A model generated the notes under the pieces. The model saw nothing but the letters and a program-made list of their open reading frames with translations, was not told where the DNA came from and did no database searches. Shown here one piece after another: positions 25,174 through 34,374 of a stretch of DNA of 64,000 bases. Within the stretch, counting starts at the first letter, position 1; each line of letters opens with the position of its first letter. The stretch lies in NCBI GenBank assembly GCA_964454025.1, contig CAYVRP010000007.1, positions 1 through 64,000 on the forward strand. Reading direction: 5' to 3'. The translations under genes and the position numbers were made by a program. Source of the DNA: JAFGBI01 sp964454025. Its GTDB lineage: Bacteria > Myxococcota_A > Polyangia > Polyangiales > Polyangiaceae.

Positions 25174-27618
25174 ATGACCGAGAAGAAGAAGGCTCCCCCG
25201 CCGCCACCCTCCTCCGACGACGAGCTCCGCTTCGGCAGCGAGCTGCCCGTGCTCCCCATCCGCAATGCGGTGCTGTTTCCGGGGGCGGTCGCCCCCTTCG
25301 ACGTCGGGCGGGAGAAATCCGTGGCCCTGGTCGAGGAGGTGCAGAGCCAGTCCAGCAGCGTGATCGCGATCTTCGCGCAACGCGACCCCTCCACGGACGA
25401 CCCGGGGATCAACGATCTTTACCCGGTGGGCTGCGCGGCGCGGGTGCTCAAGTCGCTCAAGCACAGCTCGGGCAATTACTCGCTCATCCTCCAGGGGCTC
25501 ACGCGCATCCGCCTCGACGAGCTCACGCAGAGCGCGCCGTTCCTCAAGGCCCGCATCACCCGCATCGAGGCGCCGGTGGTGGAGGATGTGGAGGCGGAGG
25601 CGCTGGCGATGAGCCTGCGCGACGTCGCCAAGCAGGTGATTCAGCTCATGCCCGAGCTGCCGCGCGAGGCGGGCTCGCTCATCGACTCCATCCAGGCGCC
25701 GGGCGCGCTCGCCGACCTGGTGGCGGCGAACCTCGACGCGCCCGTGGAGGAGAAGGCGCAGCTCATCGAGACGGTGGAGGTCAAGGAGCGCATCCGAAAG
25801 GTGCTCCGCCTGCTCACGCGCCAGCTCGAGATCCTCAAGATGCGCGAGCGCATCAACTCCCAGATCAAGGAGGAGATGGGGAAGAACCAGCGCGAGTATG
25901 TCCTCCGCCAGCAGCTCAAGGCGATCAAGGAGGAGCTCGGCGAGGACGAGGGGGACCAGGGCGACCTCGACGGGCTCGAGGAGCGGCTCGCCAAGTCCAA
26001 CCTGCCCAGCGAGGCCGACAGCGTGGCCAAGAAGCAGATCAAGCGCCTCCGGTCCATGCAGGTGGGGAGCGCCGAGTACACCGTGGTGCGCACCTACCTC
26101 GACTGGATCCTCGATCTGCCGTGGACCCAGGCGACCGAGGACAACATGGACATCGGTGAGGTCCGCCGCGTCCTCGACCAGGACCACTATGGGCTCGACA
26201 AGGTCAAGAAGCGCATCGTCGAGTACCTCGCCGTCCGCAAGCTGAAGCGCGACAAGAAAGGGCCCATCCTGTGCTTGGTCGGTCCCCCCGGGGTCGGAAA
26301 GACGTCGCTCGGCAAGAGCATCGCGCGGGCGCTCGGGCGCAAGTTCCACCGCATCTCGCTCGGCGGCGTGCACGACGAGGCGGCCATCCGCGGCCACCGT
26401 CGCACCTACGTGGGGGCGCTCCCCGGGCAGATCATCCAGGGGATGAAGAAGGCGGGTACCGTGAATCCCGTCTTCATGATGGATGAGGTCGACAAGATCG
26501 GTCACGACTTCCGCGGCGACCCGAGCGCGGCGCTGCTGGAGGTGCTGGATCCGGAGCAGAACAACTCGTTCGCCGACCACTACCTTGAGATCCCGTACGA
26601 CCTGTCCGCGGTGATGTTCATCGCCACCGCCAACATCACCGATCCCATCCCGCCGCCCCTGCGCGACCGGATGGAGATCCTGGAGCTGCCCGGGTACACT
26701 CGGCGCGAGAAGCTCGCCATCGCCCGGCAGCACCTGATCCCCAAGCAGCTCGAGGAGCATGGTCTGACCGAGCAGCAGATCAACATCACGGACGAGGCGG
26801 TCGAGGAGATCATCGAGCATTATACGCGTGAGGCGGGGGTGCGCTCCCTCGAGCGGACGGCGGCCAGCGTCATCCGCGGGGTGGCGGTGAAGGTGGCCGA
26901 GGGCGACATCTCGCCGCGGGTCGTACAGACCGAGGAACACCTGCGCGAGTATCTCGGCCCCATCAAGTACACGAGCGAGGTGGCCGAGCGCGTGGAGGAG
27001 ACCGGGGTCGCCACGGGGCTCGCCTGGACCAGTGTGGGCGGGGAGATCCTCTTCATCGAGGTCACGCGCATGTTCGGCACCGGCAAGCTGCAGCTCACCG
27101 GACAGCTCGGTGACGTGATGAAGGAGAGCGCGCACGCCGCCCTGAGCTACGTGCGCACCAACGCCGCGCGCTTCGGGATCCCCGAAGATTTCCTGGAGAA
27201 GAGCGACGTCCACATCCACATTCCCGCCGGCGCCATGCCGAAGGACGGACCGAGCGCCGGGATCACGATGTTCACGGCGCTGGTGTCGCTCTTGACCGGG
27301 ATACGGGTGCGCCACGACGTGGCGATGACCGGGGAGATCTCGCTCCGGGGGCGGGTGCTCCCGATCGGTGGGGTGAAGGAGAAGACCTTGGCCGCCCACC
27401 GCGCGGGCATCAAGCGCGTGATCGTGCCCGAGCGGAACAAGGCCGATCTCGAGGAGGTTCCGCGGGAGGTGCGGGACGAGCTCGAATTCGTGTTCGTCAA
27501 CCGGCTCGAGGAGGCGCTGGAGGCGGCGCTCGAGCGGATGCCCGAGCCCTCGCAGTCCTACAAGGACGAGATCGCCAAGCAGGAGGCCGCGAGCAAGAGC
27601 CCGCCGTCGAAGAACTGA
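25174..27618 (+). CDS. lon: ATP-dependent protease Lon
   Basis: Cytoplasmic AAA+ serine protease of 814 aa that degrades misfolded and regulatory proteins. The N-terminal LON domain begins LPVLPIRNAVLFPGAV. The AAA+ module has Walker A GPPGVGKTS (370-378) and Walker B VFMMDEVDKIG. The C-terminal protease domain has the Ser-Lys dyad Ser694 (PKDGPSAG) and Lys737 (GGVKEK), with the same 43-residue spacing as in E. coli Lon. A Lys/Pro tail and a short basic start are the only additions. Myxobacteria carry two lon genes (lonV and lonD/bsgA); which one this is cannot be told here. The 125-bp gap to fmt should hold its promoter. Confidence 0.97.
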   Translation: MTEKKKAPPPPPSSDDELRFGSELPVLPIRNAVLFPGAVAPFDVGREKSVALVEEVQSQSSSVIAIFAQRDPSTDDPGINDLYPVGCAARVLKSLKHSSGNYSLILQGLTRIRLDELTQSAPFLKARITRIEAPVVEDVEAEALAMSLRDVAKQVIQLMPELPREAGSLIDSIQAPGALADLVAANLDAPVEEKAQLIETVEVKERIRKVLRLLTRQLEILKMRERINSQIKEEMGKNQREYVLRQQLKAIKEELGEDEGDQGDLDGLEERLAKSNLPSEADSVAKKQIKRLRSMQVGSAEYTVVRTYLDWILDLPWTQATEDNMDIGEVRRVLDQDHYGLDKVKKRIVEYLAVRKLKRDKKGPILCLVGPPGVGKTSLGKSIARALGRKFHRISLGGVHDEAAIRGHRRTYVGALPGQIIQGMKKAGTVNPVFMMDEVDKIGHDFRGDPSAALLEVLDPEQNNSFADHYLEIPYDLSAVMFIATANITDPIPPPLRDRMEILELPGYTRREKLAIARQHLIPKQLEEHGLTEQQINITDEAVEEIIEHYTREAGVRSLERTAASVIRGVAVKVAEGDISPRVVQTEEHLREYLGPIKYTSEVAERVEETGVATGLAWTSVGGEILFIEVTRMFGTGKLQLTGQLGDVMKESAHAALSYVRTNAARFGIPEDFLEKSDVHIHIPAGAMPKDGPSAGITMFTALVSLLTGIRVRHDVAMTGEISLRGRVLPIGGVKEKTLAAHRAGIKRVIVPERNKADLEEVPREVRDELEFVFVNRLEEALEAALERMPEPSQSYKDEIAKQEAASKSPPSKN

Positions 27619-27746
27619 GAGGTCAGCGGGCGGGCGGCGGCCGGGCGCCGGGGCGTGACCGGGGCGGCGGAACCGCCGCGACGGAGCCTTCCGCGGTCAA
27701 GGCGGTGCTGCGCCCGGCGAATCTCCTCTGCCGCCAGCGCGTTCGG

Positions 27747-27752
27747 TACAAT
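27747..27752 (+). promoter_or_regulatory. -10 box (TACAAT) before a lipoprotein gene
   Basis: TACAAT ends seven bases before the ATG at 27760, which in turn fits the lipoprotein signal peptide. The spacer has no Shine-Dalgarno sequence, so a leaderless transcript is likely. This is the best match to the -10 consensus in the window. Confidence 0.55.
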
Positions 27753-27759
27753 CGTGGCA

Positions 27760-29475
27760 ATGGGCCGGGTCGCCGCCGCCGCGCTCGTGTGGATCCTCGG
27801 GGGAGGGTGCGGAGCCGGCTCGGGCTCCCCGCTCGGCGAGGACCCCCCGGGGGGAGCGCCGCGGCCCGGCGTCTCCTCGACGGTCGAGGCCGCGGCGCCT
27901 CGGTCCTGCTGGGGCGGCGAGCCCGGCCCGGCCGCGGCGAGCGCCGTCGCGCCGGGTGATTCCCTCGTCCCCGCGCCGCCCGGCTGCCTCGCCCGGCGGC
28001 GCGCCCTCGAGCAGGCGCCCGCGCTCCCGGGAGCCCCCGGCCTGGAGGCGCACCGCGCGGAGCTCCTCGGGCGGGCCAAGGCCGAGCCGGTGGTGTTCCT
28101 GCGCGCCCCGGTCCAGCCGGCGGCGGCCACGCCTGAGGTGGCTCACTACCGCGCGCTCATCGCCGGGGCGGACGCACCGGCGGCCGTGCTGGTAGACCTG
28201 TACCCCACGCTCCGCCGGCGCCCCGCGCTCGCGCGCGAGGTCCTGCTCCACGAGGGGTACCTCTACGCCGAGTCCCCGGCGCTCGCCGTGGCGCTGGTAG
28301 ACGTGATCGAGCTCCGGCACCTGTTCGAAGCGCCCGAGCTCATCCTCGCCCGTGGCGGGCGCACGCTGCGCCTGCGCCGCGACGAGCTCGACTACCGCTA
28401 CGTCGACGGGCCGGACGCCGGGGCCAAGGCGAGCCTGCTGCTGCTGGACCGGGTGTGGCCGGCGGGGTCGGAGCCGGGGCCGCCGCTCCACCGCGCGCTG
28501 GACGAGCTCGTGGAGGAGCTGGGGGTGGACCGGGTGAGGATCGAGCGCTGGACCGAGCACGGCGTGCTGGCCCGGCTGCGCTACGGCACCGAGTGGGTGG
28601 ACGCCGTGCTCGACCACGACGGCCCGCGGCTCACGCTCGCCTGCGAGCAGGTGCGGCCCGAGCAGGCGGAGGCGGTGGCGCACGCACGCTCGCTCGCTCG
28701 GCGGCGGCGCGCCGTGCTACGGGTCCAGCGGGAGGCGATCGCGGCCGCCGTCGCCGAGGCGCTCCCCTTCGACGAGCCGACGACCGAGGACGGGCAGCAG
28801 GACGGCAACCTGCGCCCGCACTGGCGCTGGGCCTACGACCATGGCTGGGACCAGTACCGCTTCAACGACGACAAGTACCCCGTCTTCGACGCGGCCGGGC
28901 GCCCGCGGGTCCCGCAGGTCTGTATCGACTTCGTCTTCGACACCTTCGAGCGGGCGAGCGGGACCTGGTGGGCGGGGCGCGATCAACCCCGGCGGCGAGT
29001 GGTGGGTCGCCTCGATTTCTCGGCGCTCGGCATCGACAACCGGCGCAGCGTCGAGCGCTTCGTGAGCTTCGCCTGGGCGCACCCGGAGTGGTTCGACGCC
29101 TACGACCTCCCCGCCGAGGAGCGGATCCGCTTCGCCGAGCGCGAGCGGTTCTTCGCCTACCTCGCGGCGCACGCGGACGGCTTCATCCCCGGCGACGTGG
29201 TGACCATCCACGGGCCGCGAGGCGAGGAGGATCACTATCACTCGTTCTTCGTGGTCGCGGCGGACCCGGTCACCGGGATGCCGATCCTCCTGGCCGCGAA
29301 CGCCGGGCGCCCGCGCCTCCGGACCTGGGAGCAGGAGATGCGCAACGCCCCCAAGCGCAGCATCCGGAGCCGCGTGCGGCCGCGGCTCGAGTGGCTGGAG
29401 GCGAACACGGAGCGGCCCCAGCAGGCCCTGCTCGTGCCGGCGAGCGGGACCGGGACCGGCGCCACGTCCGGGTGA
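27760..29475 (+). CDS. exported lipoprotein, putative papain-fold peptidase
   Basis: About 571 aa. The signal peptide ends in a lipobox (WILGGGC). After a Pro/Ala-rich stretch comes a beta-rich middle region, then a C-terminal domain. In that domain a possible Cys-His-Asn/Asp arrangement is visible: Cys in VPQVCIDFVFDTFERASG, His in DHYHSFFVVA and Asn/Asp in ILLAANAG. The GDVVTIHGP segment before the His is typical of NlpC/P60- and CHAP-like hydrolases, which cut cell-wall peptides. I infer a papain-like hydrolase; the exact family is not recognised. Start at ATG 27760, with a promoter box seven bases before it. It follows lon but is probably independent. Confidence 0.65.
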   Translation: MGRVAAAALVWILGGGCGAGSGSPLGEDPPGGAPRPGVSSTVEAAAPRSCWGGEPGPAAASAVAPGDSLVPAPPGCLARRRALEQAPALPGAPGLEAHRAELLGRAKAEPVVFLRAPVQPAAATPEVAHYRALIAGADAPAAVLVDLYPTLRRRPALAREVLLHEGYLYAESPALAVALVDVIELRHLFEAPELILARGGRTLRLRRDELDYRYVDGPDAGAKASLLLLDRVWPAGSEPGPPLHRALDELVEELGVDRVRIERWTEHGVLARLRYGTEWVDAVLDHDGPRLTLACEQVRPEQAEAVAHARSLARRRRAVLRVQREAIAAAVAEALPFDEPTTEDGQQDGNLRPHWRWAYDHGWDQYRFNDDKYPVFDAAGRPRVPQVCIDFVFDTFERASGTWWAGRDQPRRRVVGRLDFSALGIDNRRSVERFVSFAWAHPEWFDAYDLPAEERIRFAERERFFAYLAAHADGFIPGDVVTIHGPRGEEDHYHSFFVVAADPVTGMPILLAANAGRPRLRTWEQEMRNAPKRSIRSRVRPRLEWLEANTERPQQALLVPASGTGTGATSG

Positions 29476-29553
29476 CGGCGGGGTCCGGGGTCCCGCGCCT
29501 TCGCGGCCGGTCGCCCCGCGCTCCGCTTGGTCAACGGGCAGGCCGGGGCGACA

Positions 29554-30816
29554 ATGCGCGTGGAGCGGTTCATGTCGCGTCGTGACCTCGTTCGTCCCGT
29601 CCGTTCGCGCGCGCGCTGCCGCCGCTGCTTCGCGGGCGCTGGCGCGCTGCTCGCCTCGCTCGCCGGGTCGCCGCGCGGGCTGGCGCTCCCGACCTCGGAG
29701 CCCGAGCTCGGTCCCCACGAGGACGCCGCGCCGCCGGGGTCGGAGGGAGCGGCGGACTCCGGGGACCCGACCGCGGCCGCGCCGGTCGAGCAGTACGCGG
29801 GGATCCCCGCGCTCGAGGAGGCGATGCGAGCCCGGGCGGAGGGGCGGGTGGCGGAGCCGCCCGCGATGCCCGACGCCCTCACCACCTACGATCGGATGGA
29901 GCGCTACGAGCTCGCGTCCGCCGCCGAGTCGGCGACCTACTCGAGCTACGTGGCGAGCCCCGGCGCCGTCTTCGCGGACGGCTTCCTGCTCGGGACCGGG
30001 GTGGTCGAGGCCGGCGGAGAGATGATCTTCGTGGTGAGCGACCGCGAGCTGGCAGGGCAGTCGGTGGGGTTCACCGATCTCGGTCTGCTGCGGCTCCGCG
30101 CGCGCCGCAGCTTCGGGCGCCACCTCGAGCTCTTCGCCGCCACCGAGCTCACGGTGAAGCAGCCGCACGGCCTTCACGCGCCCCTCTGGCAGGGGGCGCT
30201 CGGGGGGGCCCGGGTGCCGTTCGCGCGCCGCTGGGCCGCGGTCGTGAGCGGCGCCGGGGGGCCGCTGCTCGACCGGGACGGGCAGCACTTCGAGGGCGGG
30301 TCGAGCCTCGAGTACAAGCCTCGCCTCGACCACGCCGTCTGGCTCGATCTCGAGCTCGGGACGGCGACCACCGGGCTCCGGTTCCGCCCGCGGGCGGCCG
30401 CGCCGTTCTTCCTCGAGGAGCTGATGGCGAGCGCCGCGGCCCTCCTCGGCGACGACGACGGGGGCGGGTGGATCGCCGTCGAGTACCGGCTCCCCTACGC
30501 GCGGTCCCCGCGCCGGCTCACCTGGGACGGGGCCGGGACCCGCACCCTCGACCCCGGGCCGGGGCTCGGGCTCACCCTCGGCGGCGCGCTCACCCTCGAC
30601 GAGCATGGCTGGGATCTGTTCGCGGTCTTCTCCGTCATCGACCGCGGCGACGCGGCGCGGCCCGAGACGACCCTGCCCATCCTGCACGGCGGGGCCGACG
30701 CCCTCGAGCTCACGCTCGGCCTGCAGCACCGCTTCGAGGTGGTGCCCGAGCCCGAGCGGCTGCTCCGGCGGATCGAGCGCCGGCGGGCGCGGGGCCAGCT
30801 CCGGCCGCTCCCGTAG
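29554..30816 (+). CDS. exported protein, probably outer-membrane beta-barrel
   Basis: About 420 aa. A basic, Cys-containing start with a hydrophobic stretch (CFAGAGALLASLAGSPRGLALP) looks like a signal peptide. The mature part has many amphipathic strands with aromatic ends (GFTDLGLLRLRARRSFGRHLELFAATELTV, AVWLDLELGTATTGLRFRP). It ends in a strand-like LELTLGLQHRFEVV. That pattern is typical of outer-membrane barrels, but I cannot assign a family. The acidic/Pro-rich segment after the signal may be a linker. It is transcribed with or after the putative peptidase gene and is convergent with the DUF4215 gene. Confidence 0.6.
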   Translation: MRVERFMSRRDLVRPVRSRARCRRCFAGAGALLASLAGSPRGLALPTSEPELGPHEDAAPPGSEGAADSGDPTAAAPVEQYAGIPALEEAMRARAEGRVAEPPAMPDALTTYDRMERYELASAAESATYSSYVASPGAVFADGFLLGTGVVEAGGEMIFVVSDRELAGQSVGFTDLGLLRLRARRSFGRHLELFAATELTVKQPHGLHAPLWQGALGGARVPFARRWAAVVSGAGGPLLDRDGQHFEGGSSLEYKPRLDHAVWLDLELGTATTGLRFRPRAAAPFFLEELMASAAALLGDDDGGGWIAVEYRLPYARSPRRLTWDGAGTRTLDPGPGLGLTLGGALTLDEHGWDLFAVFSVIDRGDAARPETTLPILHGGADALELTLGLQHRFEVVPEPERLLRRIERRRARGQLRPLP

Positions 30817-30878
30817 CCAATCGCTAGCGGCCGCCCGGGGCAAGGGTGAGCCAACGCGCCGCACGGCCGCGCGCGCAG

Positions 30879-33668
30879 CTACCGGGGAAGGCGGCTCCTG
30901 CAGTCCGGCGTGCAGTAGAGGCTCCCGATGGGGCCGTCGTCGCACTGCTCGCCCTCGCTGGTTTGGACGACGCCGTCACCGCAGTAGGGCGCGAGCGTGC
31001 AGTCCACGTTGCAGCCGCCGTATTCTCCCGTGTTGCCCGCGGGGTCGTCGCACTGCTCGGGGCCGTTGCGGATGCCGTCACCGCAGTAGGGCGCGGGGAC
31101 GCAGTCGGAGCCGCAACCCGTGCCGTCGGCCGAGTAGAGGACGTTTCCCACGCCCTCGTCGCACTGCTCCTCGGGGGACTGGACCGTGCCATCGCCGCAG
31201 TACGGCCCCCACTCGCAGTTCGTCTGGCAGCCGTTGTAGGCCGCGTCGTCGTTGGCGTCGCCGTTGTCGCAGAGCTCGAAATCGGGTTCGACGGTGCCGT
31301 TGCCGCAGTACGGCGGCAGGATGCAGCCGGGGGCGCAAGAGGTGTCGGTGAAGCGGTACGCATCGTCGTTGATGCCGTTGTCGCACTCCTCGGGCCCGGC
31401 GGGGTCGTCAGCGGCCCCCTGACGGATCGCGTCCCCGCAGAACGCGCGACCCGTGCAGGTCATGTTGCAGTGATCGTAGGTGCCGACGAGGGAGGGGTCG
31501 ATCTCCCCCTCGTCGCATACCTCCCAGCCCGTGGTCAGCGCGTCGCCGCAGACCGGCGCGCAGGAGGAGCGGGGCGCGAGGAACCCCGCGAGGGTCAGGC
31601 GGAAGTTCGACGCGACGGGGTGCCGCTCCGCGTGGAACAGCACGATCTCGTAGACGCCGCCCTTCACGAGGCCGAAGCGGTCGTCCGAGTCGTCGTCGGC
31701 CTCCTCGGGGGTGAGGGCGCAGTCGACCAGCTCGGCGGGTTCGGTGCTCAGCGTCGCGACGGTGCAGTCGCTGTCGGCCCCGCTGGGCTCCCCGTCGTCG
31801 CCGAGCACGACGCGCGCCGCCTCCGCGCCGTGGATCCCCCCGATGTCGACGGCGAGCCGGCCGTTGACGTACACGAACACGTCGTCGTCCCCGCGGAAGG
31901 TGAGCGTCTCGCCGCCCTCGTACTGGAAGAAGTAGCGGAGCTCCGTGGTGAACTGGAAATTGTGCTGCTGCCCCGCCGTGTCGCCGAACCCCAGCCCGTC
32001 GAGCGGGAAGAAGGCGGTGCTGTCGAAGACGTAGGTTTCGGAGTCCGCGCCGCCGTCCTGCACGAGCGTGAGGGTGTTCGGCTCCAGGATCTCCTGGATC
32101 TCGATCGGGGTCGCCTCGGGGACGGGGTCCTCCGGGTCCTCCGGCACGTCCACCCACCCGAGGATCCCGGTCGGGTTCGCGCTGCGGTACCAGAGGCTGA
32201 ACGCTTCGGGGATGTGATAGAGCGCCGGGTGGAGCTCCTCGACGTTGGTGGCGTCCACGCCCGCCGCCAGCTGGGGCTTGCCCTCCGCGTCGAGCCGGCC
32301 GCAGGTGGCCCCGTTCGTGGTGTTGCAGACCTCGCCCGCGATGCCGCGGTCGTCAGCCAGGGCGGGCGGCGGTTGCATCCCGTTCCGCATCATGTGTGGG
32401 TGTCCGCCGGCCTCGTTCACCTGCTTGAAGTCGCGATAGGTGACCCGGAAGGTCACGCTCTCGGGCAGCTCGAGCAACGGGTCGCACGCATAGCCCTCCT
32501 CGATCTCGCAGCGCGCGGAGCAGCCGTCACCGTCGGTGGAGTTGCCGTCGTCACAGGACTCGCTGCTGGTCTGGAGGCCATCCCCGCAGGTGACCGCGAC
32601 CTGGGGGTCGGGCCCGACCGTCACCGCGGGCTCGAGCTGGCAGGTCGGGCCGCAGCCATCACCGGCGACCAGGTTGCCGTCGTCACACCCCTCGCCGAAC
32701 TCCGCCAGGGAGTTGCCGCACTGCGCGGGCGCGCAGGGCTCCCCCGGCGTCTCGCAGCTGTAGCCGGGCTCGTTGCGGCAGGCCGCGTTGCAGCCGTCGC
32801 CGTTGGACTGGTTGGCGTCGTCGCACTCCTCGCCGCCCAGCTGCAGACCGTCGCCGCAGATCGAGAGGCAGTCCTCGCCCGCGTTGGGGCAGATCCACCC
32901 GTCTTCGACGGTGCACGCGCCGCTGCAGCCGTCGCCGGCGTCCACGTCACCGTCATCACACTCCTCGTCTGGGGCGCGCGTGCCGTCGCCACAGACGACG
33001 GCGGAGCAGGCTGCTCCGGCCGCCGGGCACCAGAAGCCGGCCTCGAGCTGGCACGAGGCGACGTCGCTGCTCTCGGTGCCGGAGCAGCCGTCGCCGCTCG
33101 CGGTGTTCGCGTCGTCGCAGGTCTCGCCCCGTTCTCGCAGGCCGTTGCCGCAGACCGGCGCCCGGACGCAGGCCACGTCGGGCCGGGGGCAGACCCAGCC
33201 CGGCTCCACCGTGTAGCAGTCCGCCGCGCAGCCATCGCCGCCTACCGCGTTGCCGTCGTCGCACAGCTCGCGGCCCTCGAGGACACCGCTGCCGCACACC
33301 ACGACGTCCACGCAGGGCTCACCCGGGGGATCGCAGACGTACTCCTCTCCCTGCACGAGGCAGTCCGCGGAGCAGCCGTCGTCCGCCACGGTGTTGGCGT
33401 CGTCGCAGAGCTCGCCGATTTCGAGCTCGCCGTTGCCGCATTCCGACCCGCTCTCGGCGCCGCCCGTGGCGGGGGCGCCGCTCTCTGGCCAGAGGACTTC
33501 GCCGCCGGTGCCTGACCACGGGCCCGTGCCTCCCGTGCCGACGGCGTCGCTCCCGCCCTCGTGCAAGGTCCCCTCTTCGTTCGGCGGATCGTCGGCGATG
33601 GACGCGCAAGCGAGCGCCCAGAGGACGGTGGCGGGAATGATGGCGAGGATTCGACGACGGCTGTGCAT
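30879..33668 (-). CDS. lipoprotein with DUF4215 cysteine-rich repeats and a fibro-slime domain
   Basis: A 929-aa surface protein. The signal peptide ends in a lipobox (WALAC, Cys21). About eight DUF4215-type repeats follow (CGDG...E.CDDGN...GDGC...C, about residues 76-405). A fibro-slime/PA14-like domain then spans about 410-690, with VTFRVTYRDFKQVN and the motif FRGDDDVFVYVNGRLAVD, followed by five or six more degenerate Cys repeats. Each repeat probably binds calcium or is held by disulfides. Proteins of this type are secreted by myxobacteria and Dictyostelium and are thought to act in adhesion or matrix. The function here is inferred. It is on the minus strand and probably monocistronic. 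Confidence 0.9.
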   Translation of the reverse strand: MHSRRRILAIIPATVLWALACASIADDPPNEEGTLHEGGSDAVGTGGTGPWSGTGGEVLWPESGAPATGGAESGSECGNGELEIGELCDDANTVADDGCSADCLVQGEEYVCDPPGEPCVDVVVCGSGVLEGRELCDDGNAVGGDGCAADCYTVEPGWVCPRPDVACVRAPVCGNGLRERGETCDDANTASGDGCSGTESSDVASCQLEAGFWCPAAGAACSAVVCGDGTRAPDEECDDGDVDAGDGCSGACTVEDGWICPNAGEDCLSICGDGLQLGGEECDDANQSNGDGCNAACRNEPGYSCETPGEPCAPAQCGNSLAEFGEGCDDGNLVAGDGCGPTCQLEPAVTVGPDPQVAVTCGDGLQTSSESCDDGNSTDGDGCSARCEIEEGYACDPLLELPESVTFRVTYRDFKQVNEAGGHPHMMRNGMQPPPALADDRGIAGEVCNTTNGATCGRLDAEGKPQLAAGVDATNVEELHPALYHIPEAFSLWYRSANPTGILGWVDVPEDPEDPVPEATPIEIQEILEPNTLTLVQDGGADSETYVFDSTAFFPLDGLGFGDTAGQQHNFQFTTELRYFFQYEGGETLTFRGDDDVFVYVNGRLAVDIGGIHGAEAARVVLGDDGEPSGADSDCTVATLSTEPAELVDCALTPEEADDDSDDRFGLVKGGVYEIVLFHAERHPVASNFRLTLAGFLAPRSSCAPVCGDALTTGWEVCDEGEIDPSLVGTYDHCNMTCTGRAFCGDAIRQGAADDPAGPEECDNGINDDAYRFTDTSCAPGCILPPYCGNGTVEPDFELCDNGDANDDAAYNGCQTNCEWGPYCGDGTVQSPEEQCDEGVGNVLYSADGTGCGSDCVPAPYCGDGIRNGPEQCDDPAGNTGEYGGCNVDCTLAPYCGDGVVQTSEGEQCDDGPIGSLYCTPDCRSRLPR

Positions 33669-34374
33669 GGGGAGCCCCCGGGCGGGAAGGGGCCGACCCC
33701 GGCGGAAAGGTACTGCTCGAGCGGTCCCCTGTCAGGGCCCTTTGTCGACCGGGCGAACCCTCGACGGGACCCCCGCCCGCCCCGATGCAGCCGGAGTGGA
33801 TCCGGGACGGGTGGGGCTCGGCGAGAGCCGTGCCCGACCCGTCGGGAGCGGTGAAACTTCGAGGGGGTCGCACGGAGGGGGTCGAGGCAGGCAGCAACAT
33901 CGCAGTCCGGTGGCGTAGAACTGGGTCGCTGCCCCCGCGGCTCCCCTGCGGGAGAGCCGCGGGGGGCGACGCTGCCGAGACGGCAGTCCGCGCCGAGATC
34001 GGCGTCCGGCGGCTCTGGTTGACTGCCGGTACCGTCCTCATACCGGGCGATCTCCGGGGTAGGCGCAGGCGGGGGGGGTCCGACGTCGCAGCAGCCACGT
34101 GCTCGGGGCACGCTACCGGACGGGGGAGGCAAGTCTCCTCGCCTCGGCTCGCGAGCACCGCCGTCCGGTCCGCGCCCCTCGACCATGGCCAGCGGACGCG
34201 GCCGGTGCCTGTCGGGCTGAGCGCGACGGCGCTCCCGTCGGCTCGAAGGGCATGTCGTCCCGGTCGCCCCCCGCCGGAGGGACGTGAGATCGTGGCGCGC
34301 CGGGACCCGGGGCTCTCGAGGATCCCCGGGGCACGCCGGCCGTCTTCGACGCCGCGGTCGCGCCAGGGGCCGCG
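33669..34374. other. 706-bp non-coding region with a strong hairpin
   Basis: No frame here has coding character on either strand. The region holds the promoter side of the DUF4215 gene and the hairpin listed separately at 33925-33970. It also lies downstream of the broken Kunitz-type gene and may include degraded sequence from it. Confidence 0.5.
33925..33970. repeat. large inverted repeat, about 17-bp stem
   Basis: The left arm 33925-33943 and the right arm 33954-33970 are complementary except for one extra base in the left arm. A 10-base loop lies between them. The stem is almost all G/C (GCCCCCGCGGCTC against GAGCCGCGGGGGGC). No run of T follows on either strand, so it is not a classic terminator. 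It could still end transcription of the decayed gene upstream, or be a mobile palindrome. Confidence 0.6.

Noticed and set aside
24907..27399. 830-codon open frame antisense to lon
   Set aside because: It is the reverse of lon, rich in His/Leu/Arg without domains. Lon itself is complete.
30846..33515. 889-codon open frame antisense to the DUF4215 gene
   Set aside because: The minus-strand product has clear Cys repeats, a fibro-slime domain and a lipobox; the plus frame has only Ala/Val/Arg-rich sequence.
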